64,000 nt of DNA, from assembly GCF_016808335.1 (NCBI RefSeq), contig NC_053149.1, forward strand, positions 18,634,733 to 18,698,732. Reading direction: 5' to 3'. Source of the stretch: Panicum virgatum. Lineage: Eukaryota > Streptophyta > Magnoliopsida > Poales > Poaceae. Positions 58,201-64,000 of this stretch are shown piece after piece. The notes under the pieces are model-generated. The model searched no databases, had not been told where the DNA came from, and saw only the letters and a list, made by a program, of their open reading frames with translations. Position numbers and translations under genes: made by a program. Position 1 is the first letter of the stretch, and each line of letters starts with the position of its first letter.

Positions 58201-58605
58201 AATACTTACAGCTTCAATGAGCATCTGCATTTCCGATTCCACAAGTTGAGAACCAAGTTTTGCTAGTCCAGTCTTTAGTTCTTGATAAGATACAATCCCA
58301 TCGTTGTCAGCATCCATAGTCTTGAACATCTCCTTTATGTCTTCAACTTCCTCGGCAGAGAAATGATCAGCAATGACCTAGTGAAATACATAAACCAGAT
58401 CTTGTCAGTCAAATTTTCATTGCTATGGTTGAGTTAAGAAAGAATTGAACATGCAACTAGGATGAAAAGGTTAGATGAGCCAGATGCAGACCCTTAGATC
58501 CCTTCTTTTGAATCTACTCATCCTTGAAAATTCTTTGAGCCTCCATCTCACAATATCACGAAGAGGAACCTTATTAGGAGCTTTCTTTTTTTGAAGCCAA
58601 GGATG
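40266..58605 (-). CDS. Calcium-dependent protein kinase, C-terminal regulatory part only
   Basis: CDPKs are Ser/Thr kinases with a junction (autoinhibitory) segment and four EF-hands; only the C-terminal part is here. Exons: 58492 to about 58605 ('HPWLQ' kinase end plus junction '[19 protein letters not shown]'; its 5' boundary is unclear), 58210-58377 (EF1 '[12 protein letters not shown]'), 56120-56350 (EF2 '[12 protein letters not shown]', EF3 '[12 protein letters not shown]', start of EF4) and 40266-40415 (rest of EF4 and tail to TGA). All phases agree. EF3 has Lys at loop position 12, where Glu is usual. The intron splitting EF4 contains a 15.7-kb Tat retrotransposon; the intron before exon 3 holds a Helitron. 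Kinase-domain exons are not visible; a second Tat element begins about 430 bp upstream. It may be a gene with giant introns extending beyond 64 kb, or a truncated remnant. Confidence 0.82.
40535..41265 (-). repeat. 3' LTR of the Tat element, truncated
   Basis: Aligns to 55365-56096 with few differences. The terminal CCCGACA is CCCGATA here. The outer half of the LTR is missing. Confidence 0.9.
41266..41280 (-). other. Polypurine tract of the Tat element
   Basis: Read on the minus strand, CCTCAGGGGCTAC lies directly before the 3' LTR, the expected position for plus-strand priming. The same GCTCAGGGGCTAC abuts the LTR at 62776. Confidence 0.75.
41281..43907 (+). other. Long leader region of the antisense ORF
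   Basis: 2.6 kb between the 3' LTR and the antisense ORF, without a supported coding frame in either strand. It contains a strong TATA-like motif at 41794-41801, many 'cccccgagg'-type words and a G-run near 42771-42785. Confidence 0.6.
41794..41801 (+). promoter_or_regulatory. Candidate TATA box for the antisense ORF
   Basis: TATAAATA in the context 'cagctataaatagggg', followed about 30 bases later by a pyrimidine-rich stretch as at many plant start sites. It points toward the antisense ORF, whose ATG is 2.1 kb downstream, so a long or spliced leader would be required. Confidence 0.5.
43908..47535 (+). pseudogene. Tat-element antisense ORF: gypsy-type transposon domain plus coiled coil
   Basis: Lies opposite to gag-pol. 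The N-terminus ('[14 protein letters not shown]', '[19 protein letters not shown]', '[14 protein letters not shown]') belongs to the Transposase_28 / putative gypsy-type transposon family of unknown function. Four GT-AG introns fit: 44823-44897, 45496-45581, 46393-46470, 47009-47074. The middle is charged, with a Lys/Arg block near 45000 that may be a nuclear signal. The C-terminal third (about 46570-47180) is a long heptad-rich coiled coil with repeated '[15 protein letters not shown]'-like units. Breaks: TGA at 44274-44276, a frameshift near 45160, TAA at 46045-46047 and TAG at 46543-46545. Function is unknown; this copy cannot make the full protein. Confidence 0.82.
47536..48130. other. Spacer between antisense ORF and integrase 3' ends
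   Basis: The two convergent transcription units end toward each other here. 47530-47700 is AT-rich and probably holds the 3' end of the antisense transcript. 47940-48000 has a GC-rich inverted repeat ('ggctcggctttgccgag'). Confidence 0.55.
48131..51697 (-). pseudogene. Tat pol: reverse transcriptase, two RNase H domains, integrase
   Basis: A single reading frame of 1189 codons with no frameshift, interrupted only by stop codons at 51389, 50729, 49370, 48974 and 48656 (lowest base of each). RT carries 'DAYSGYHQI', '[13 protein letters not shown]' and the catalytic 'YVDD'. Then comes the Gypsy RNase H and a second RNase H ('[15 protein letters not shown]', '[14 protein letters not shown]', '[12 protein letters not shown]'). 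Integrase has the zinc-binding 'GICGHH', core acidic residues in 'AVDKFSKW', 'ITDNGTQF' and 'NGQVERAD', and a C-terminal '[23 protein letters not shown]' chromodomain-like or GPY/F end. Confidence 0.92.
51661..54141 (-). pseudogene. Tat gag and protease
   Basis: Starts at ATG 54139-54141. A Gln-rich coiled coil (about residues 140-180) is followed by the retrotransposon gag core ('[18 protein letters not shown]', '[20 protein letters not shown]'), which is cut by TAG at 52807. It then continues in the same frame ('[20 protein letters not shown]') to a zinc-knuckle-like '[15 protein letters not shown]' and the protease motif '[17 protein letters not shown]' (DGG). The frame shifts near 51860, before RT. 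Confidence 0.9.
54588..54605 (-). other. Primer-binding site of the Tat element
   Basis: Minus strand TGGCGCGCCAGGTAGGG, two bases inside the 5' LTR. This is the form commonly seen in grass Tat-lineage elements. Confidence 0.8.
54955..54963 (-). promoter_or_regulatory. TATA box of the Tat LTR promoter
   Basis: TATAAAAGG on the minus strand, in the gag-proximal third of the LTR, well placed to start the genomic RNA. Confidence 0.7.
55700..55875. repeat. Duplicated hairpin and TGAGTCA motif in the LTR
   Basis: Two copies of a unit, each with an inverted repeat CTCGAGGGTA / TACCCTCGAG around a 7-base loop. Each is preceded by a TGAGTCA word, the core bound by many plant bZIP factors. The same array is in the other LTR (40870-41045). 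Confidence 0.75.
56512..57302 (-). mobile_element. Non-autonomous Helitron
   Basis: On the minus strand it begins TC (TCTTAGTATTAC, at 57302) directly after an A. It ends CTAG (56512-56515) directly before a T, with no target duplication. A hairpin CCGTGC-aaga-GCACGG lies about 10 bases before the 3' CTAG, as Helitrons require. No RepHel coding is present. Located in a CDPK intron. Confidence 0.82.
57303..58209 (-). other. CDPK intron sequence
   Basis: AT-rich intron DNA between the Helitron and the EF1 exon. No coding frame or element end recognised. Confidence 0.5.
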
Positions 58606-59510
58606 TTGTGTATTTTTTTTTCAAAAGGAAAAACATTGTCAGGGTTTCCCAAAGAAAAATGACAAATTGAGGTAAAAAAGTATTTATACCATAACAGCAA
58701 ATTTACGGCAGGAAAACAGATTAAAAAGGTTATAGAAATATTTGTAAAATAATACATCATTTGTGCTACAGATATTGTCCTACTCGTAAGGATAGTTCCA
58801 TATAAACATCAAGCTGTAAAGAGGTGCACCTCCTTTTTGATCCAAACATTTCTTAGGTTTTAGGCTCTTAGCACTAATATAACATTCCATAAAAAAAATG
58901 CAAATCAACGATAGTGCACATCATAACTAAATTTAGGCCAAGTCTACCATATTAAGTATTCATTATGTCATGTAAACTGTCTGAAAAAAATAAAAAGGTA
59001 GAAGATAACTTAGCATGTTCTAAGCATATCTCATTATTTTACATAACTTGGCATGCCATTTGGAATAACTCTTTCCTTTAGAGGGGGGGAGGGGGGGTGG
59101 AGTTGAATAGTCGTGTTTCCAAGCCGCCGAGGCAACCGGGCGGATAACCCGACACTCTCAGCGCCAACGGCCCGCTCTAGCATCAGGCCCCGCTTCGAGG
59201 TTGTCGTGAGGGATATCTGGGGCACCCTGGCCTGCGGAGCAGAATAGGTCATAAAAAAAGGATCATCGAGATCCGGAGCGTCGCCATTCTCATTGCCAGC
59301 GGACCTGTCGCTTTCTCCTTCTGTCAGCCTCCCCCTCCCCCCCGGTATGACACTACGAGATGCGGACATTCCACGCCACCTTGCAGGATTTTAACCCCCA
59401 CCACTCCTACACCTCATCCAACTGCTGGTCCATGCAGTGCTGCCCCCGGTTTACCCTCGGACGAGCCCCTATGAACCAAGGACAACTAAGTCATGAGGAC
59501 GGGGAGTCCT

Positions 59511-60632
59511 TCACTCATCCGAGCCCCTATGCACCAAGAAAAAACTCAGTCCATGAGGAGCGAAGGAGAAAAGATCCAAACAAAGGACACCATGGAGCAG
59601 GAGAAAGCTTACCAGGTTCGGAGGGTTCCTCGCACCAAACGCCTCCAGACAGCCGACTGTAAATATGGAGGCCCCATTTGGGAGGAACTCTTCCATATGC
59701 GGACCACCTCGGCGAAGGCAAGTCCTTAGGACCCTTGGGGTCAGATCATCCGCCCCGCAGTATAGGAAGAGTGCATGCTCCCACTTTTTCAGCGGTTGGA
59801 CCTAGCGCTCGACGGACGTCTGGAGGAGCCTAGCGCCGGTGAGGCCATGCTACACGCAGTCGCTAATGACATCGATGACCGCATCACCACCTGCCGGTAG
59901 CTGGGCGGGCACTTCCATTCCCAAGACTTCCTCTTCTTGGGGCACGGCGCCAGTGAAGGTAGGGTGGTGGCCCTTTGTGGGGTTTTGGATGTAGAACCAC
60001 CCCTCGTACCGGCCTCGGTTGGAGGTCGGCGTTGGCACTCACTAGTAGTGGCTGGATAGCTTCGAGTGGATCTGGACGGCCACCCCGCCCAGCCCACCGG
60101 CGCATAGTCATGGCCCGGCTTTACCACCCGTAGGCCTCAAATCTTGAAAAGCCGTAGGAATAAAGCCATGTGAGGGGGATGCCGAGGAACGCCTCACAGA
60201 GTTCATGAACATGGTGAGTTGCACTACCACCTTGAGATTCAGGCGCTGCAACTTGATGTCGACCATGTTGAGGAAGTCGCAGAAGAATTCGTGTGCTGAC
60301 AGGCAACAGCCCCAAACCGTGCACCAGAAAATCCAGTAAGGAACGACCTCACCATCGAGGGGGTAAGGGAATGGCTCCACATAGACGCGCCACCAGCCGC
60401 CCTCCTCCTCCGGAGGAAGGATACCCCTGACCCCGTAACCCTCCAGAACCTTCTGGGGAACTGTTGACACCACTGGGACATCACCGGTGCGAAGGAAGCA
60501 GAGGCAAGTAGTAAAGAGGAAGCAAGGAGGGTCGAGGCGCGCCAGGGGAAGCAATGCTCTCCCTGGCAATTCGATCCCTGCGAACTCGCTAGCATCCGAT
60601 GGTGGATGGGGGCGGAGTAGAAGAAGAGGCAA
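59511..60632 (-). pseudogene. Antisense ORF fragment of the truncated Tat element
   Basis: The minus strand encodes 'DGEVVPYWIFWCTVWGCCLS' and 'FFCDFLNMVDIKLQRLNLK', the same gypsy-type transposon domain as 43908-44276. It continues with 'NRGRYEGWFYIQNP' after frameshifts. An ATG lies at 60630-60632, preceded by a G-run (C-run in coding sense) at about 60637-60658. Confidence 0.7.
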
Positions 60633-60974
60633 GCGGGGGGGGGGGGGGGGGGGGGGGGTGTGCGAAAGAGAGGAGAAGTGACAAATTTATACCTTCCAGA
60701 AGGCGAACCGTTGCCTCGAGGAAGGGGCTGTGGAGGACACCACGACATCATGGTGGGCCCACTTCGCGACCCGTCAAGTTTTGAATAGCGAGATAGATGG
60801 GAAGACCAGCAGCCCCAAGCGCCACTCGGCGACTCCTCCTCTCCCTTGGACCCACAAGTGGGCCCACGTGCGGGCATGGAGGGCAGCTTGACTACGAGCG
60901 CCTAGGAAAAAAGAAGGTACACAACAAATGAACATGGCACCAAAGCTGAAACAAACTCTTTCATTAGTTCATTA

Positions 60975-61309
60975 GGCCCTGTTTGGTTCATGTGTAGTAC
61001 TACTAGCACACATTTCCCGAGAAAAGAATCTTCAATGTATGGAGTACTAAACGAAGTTTATTTGCAAAACCTTTTCACGGATGGGTGTAACTTTTCACGA
61101 CGAATCTAATGATAGTAATTAATTGATGATTGGCTACAGTTATGCTACAGTAACCATCCTCGAATCGTGCGGTCAAAGACCTCGTTAGGTTCGTCTCGCG
61201 AAGTAGAACACGGCTGTGGAGTTAGTTTTATAAATTACGTTTATTTAGTACCCTTAATTATTGGTCAAAATTTTTGTGCTACTTGCGCTAACCTAAACCA
61301 AACAGGGCC
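60975..61309. mobile_element. Tourist-type MITE
   Basis: Terminal repeats GGCCCTGTTTGG / CCAAACAGGGCC and TTA duplication (60972-60974, 61310-61312). The interior closely resembles the element at 32889-33223, including 'ggagtactaaa' and 'acgaatctaat'. Confidence 0.9.
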
Positions 61310-61312
61310 TTA

Positions 61313-62775
61313 ATAAGGGATCAATCCCGAATACATGGTGGGGGCATTGGCCGAGGGTCATGTACAAAACAAGAAATGCAGGGGCCGACATTTGAGATGA
61401 CACATGAAAATCAAGTGTGGTGCCCTCGCCTAGGCCGTGATAGGCACAGCATACGCGCGATAATCGCGACACACCATCAATGATCCCAAACACCTCTTCC
61501 CACTAGAGGGCCCCTTACTTGGGACTTGGCGAGAAGTGTGAACCCCGCCATAGCCATCATCGATGAGCATTGGTACCTCCGGTGTTGTAGAGCCCGTGCA
61601 TCAGTAGTGACGTGCGTGCCAAAGGCGCGCATCGCGACCCATCTCTTGGAAACGCCAACCTCGCAGCAAAGTCTCACACTGATGCAGCCACGATCCATAA
61701 GCCCTCAAATGAGGCTATCACAAGGATGGATAGATGCCATCCAGCATGGTGCTACCCACGGGAACCCTTGGAGAACTTTGCGGATACTAAAGAACACGAT
61801 GAGCTATGCATTGAGAAGCTCGAGGTGCTCAGTACCAACCCAAATGGATCCAAGTGCACCTAGGGTCCATCTACTCACATCCTCCACAAGAGCAACCGAC
61901 ACAGGTTCACCGTCAGCGCATCGGCTCAGGAAAGGTGCGAGTAAGATGAAGCTTCCTTATTACACTCCATTACTCGTGATGAATATTCTAAGAACAACCG
62001 ATGAAAGACCACCATTGGGCTCGGGAAAGCCGAACCCAGCCATAGGGAGGTCTAAGTGTACCCCACATCATCACACACTTTGCTCGGATTCGATGAGCAA
62101 GAAAAATCACAACACCGCTATTAGTAGCCACGACAGGCTAGAGCCCGCTACAGTGAAAAACAAAGTCAGTGAAGGAAAGCTAGAGTTAAAACCCCCACCG
62201 GTCCGCTCGCTCTGACCAGCTAAGGCTGGTTTGACGGGACAACGTCGGGAAGGTCGAGGCGGGCGAGTGTCTATCATAGGGAGGCCACACGACGAAAGAC
62301 ATGCAAGCATCAAGGGATGAGGCGAGAAGAAAACCACAACATAGGGTAGAGAACCCTTGCAAGAATCACAACATCCACAAGGCAACCCTGGACTGCGGCC
62401 AGCGGTGACGCGACCAAACGGGGAGTGCGCCAGTCAAGGCACCGGAAGCTAAGAATTGACTCAAACACACTAACCCTCCGCAAGAGTCTCTTACTTGCCC
62501 AGAGGCTGGGGGCTGCACCCACATGAACTTGATAGAGGAGATTGCCCTCATTTCGGTCCAAGACTAAAAAATATGGCCAGGTCCTCACATCTAACTCCCT
62601 GGATGAGTCATCAGACTCCTCCAGGGGCTCAGAGGCTAGAACCACTAGGTCCGCTCGTGCGAACCCAGTAGAAGGAATCCGACCCAAAAACCACTGTGCC
62701 GAAGGAACAAGACAAAGGCGGAGCAAGCCCTTTTTCACGCGACGTTTCGAGCCGCGAACAAAGCTCAGGGGCTAC
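61313..62775 (+). other. Internal region of the truncated Tat element, non-coding
   Basis: Between the MITE and the LTR. Open frames up to 229 codons exist but show no recognisable domain. By position it corresponds to the leader of the antisense ORF. Confidence 0.5.
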
Positions 62776-63831
62776 TGTCGGGGTTAACTACCACAAGTGC
62801 CCCAAAGAAAGGTCCTCGTGGGCCCTTAATCACACCCGATGGCCTGCTAAGCCGACCATGCACGCGGCGTTGGCCTGCTTGGTAAAATGGGCGCCGCTAG
62901 ACACGTGGCATCATCAACGCCGACTTGATGGCTAAGTCTAACCCCCCGAGGCCTCGGATGGAGTGCGGCGGGGGAGGGGGGAGAGATTTTCTAGCAGAAT
63001 CTTTAACTGCACTAGACTGATGTGATGCGCATGCACGCTCAGGCATCCTGCCTGACAAACTGAACAGGGCGGAGCCCAAGGACTGAGGGTCCTGTGAGAA
63101 CACCCCTGGTTAGCCAGGCCATCATGATGTCGCAGACCCACGCTCGCGCTGCCTGCACCTGCACCACTCCCTTGAGGATGGGCCACACCTGTCACCCTCC
63201 ACTATCAGGCGTAGGGTGAGGGAAGTGTGTCGGGCTAGCAGTGCCCGCCACACAACAACGAGACCAAAGGAATAGAGGCCTGACCTCCCGACCCCTGCGA
63301 GGAGAGTTGACCTCCTCAATAGGACAAAGAGCCCGTTCCAGTGGACTGGAACGGCCATGCCATGGTCACGCACATGCCAAGCCTTGCTGCCAGGGGATGG
63401 CCGAAGCCATGATAGGTTGTGCCACTGAACGAGCGGACATGACATGGCTTTAGGATGAGATGGAGCTCAACCGGCTGGCGCGCCCTAGTTAGGGCATGTG
63501 TAGCACTCCCGACCTTCTCACCGGGATGTCAACTCCGGGAGGGGGGGTGAGTTGCACCTTCTTGTCACATTGTCTCCCAGCCCACTGAGATATATAAGGT
63601 GGAGCAGAGCCTCCTTTCGAAGCATCTGATCTGACACACACTTTCACCCACTTGCAAGTGCCCCGTTGTAAGCATCTAGCACTTGAACGCAAGGAACACG
63701 AAGCTCACCATCCCATACTCGATATAGGGGAGTTGCCCGAACCAATCTAAATCCCTTGTCTCTAAGTGTTAGCTTTCGAGCTACGGAGAAGCACGGTGCA
63801 AATTTACTAGCCAGTGATCTAAACACCGACA
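62776..63831 (+). repeat. 3' LTR of the truncated Tat element (1056 bp)
   Basis: Starts TGTCGGGGTTAACTA and ends CACCGACA; has TATATAAG at 63591-63598 as a promoter element. Its termini resemble those of the 54608-56096 LTR, but most of its interior differs, so it belongs to a related, distinct family. Confidence 0.82.
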
Positions 63832-64000
63832 CATGCGACCGTTGTGGAGGCCTCCTCTGCGGGTCCCTTAGATGACAGCGTCTACTTGCGCACCAACCTT
63901 CAGTAGTGGATCTAGGATAATTGTTAGGGGGATCCTCTAGACAACTTTAGCCTCTCCTCGCAGTACATCCATGCTAAAAAAATCATAGGAGGGGCGTAGA
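63832..64000. other. Window end, fragment similar to the 26.5-28.8 kb LTR element interior
   Basis: 'ggaggcctcctctgcgggtc' resembles 'ggaggccttctctgctggtc' near 28110, suggesting a related non-coding LTR element. Too short to classify. Confidence 0.4.

Larger units (their letters stand above)
59040..63831 (+). mobile_element. 5'-truncated Tat-lineage element, opposite orientation
   Basis: Ends in a complete LTR (62776-63831) preceded by the polypurine tract GCTCAGGGGCTAC. The matching antisense ORF, here on the minus strand, lies at about 59.0-60.6 kb. No gag, RT or integrase is present: the element is cut near 59040, about 430 bp from the last visible CDPK exon. A Tourist-like MITE is inserted at 60975-61309. 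Confidence 0.75.

Noticed and set aside
61526..62215. 229-codon plus-strand frame
   Set aside because: Inside the non-coding internal region of the truncated Tat element; no recognisable protein.

Overview
The window is nuclear DNA of a grass, most likely a panicoid. It holds intron-rich plant genes, SINEs, Tourist/Harbinger, CACTA and Mutator-type elements, a Helitron, Copia elements and Ty3/Gypsy elements of the Tat lineage with an antisense ORF. Species cannot be fixed from sequence alone. Every recognisable host gene lies on the minus strand: a phospholipase D zeta gene, a PTI1-like protein kinase (partly duplicated and decayed), a wall-associated-type kinase pseudogene, and the C-terminal part of a calcium-dependent protein kinase (CDPK).

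Layout. 1-11.5 kb: PLD zeta, 18 exons visible, 3' end off the left edge; its introns hold small DNA transposons. 11.5-15.6 kb: upstream region with MITEs and a SINE. 15.6-34.0 kb: the PTI1-like kinase. Its 3' half was tandemly duplicated. The distal copy (15.6-29.5 kb) then received a Copia element with very short LTRs (16.7-22.4 kb), a 5'-truncated L1-type LINE that itself holds a Copia-type LTR fragment (22.6-25.8 kb), and a non-coding LTR element (26.5-28.8 kb). The proximal copy (29.6-32.5 kb) received only a CACTA MITE. 35.3-36.7 kb: an RTE fragment and a kinase pseudogene with a stop in its DFG motif. 40.3-58.6 kb: CDPK exons, with a 15.7-kb Tat element (40.4-56.1 kb) inside the intron that splits EF-hand 4 and a Helitron in the preceding intron. 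59.0-63.8 kb: a second, 5'-truncated Tat element in the opposite orientation, carrying a Tourist-like MITE.

PLD zeta looks intact in all visible exons: every junction is in phase and both HKD motifs are present. The kinase copies have lost the catalytic HRD aspartate, and one also has a frameshift. The CDPK keeps EF-hand exons in phase, but its kinase domain is not visible and its last intron is very large. No CRISPR array, operon or rRNA gene is present. I see no convincing new defence or metabolic system. The most informative features are the duplication-and-nested-insertion history, the spliced antisense ORF of the Tat element with its own candidate promoter, and the pattern of stop codons in that element.
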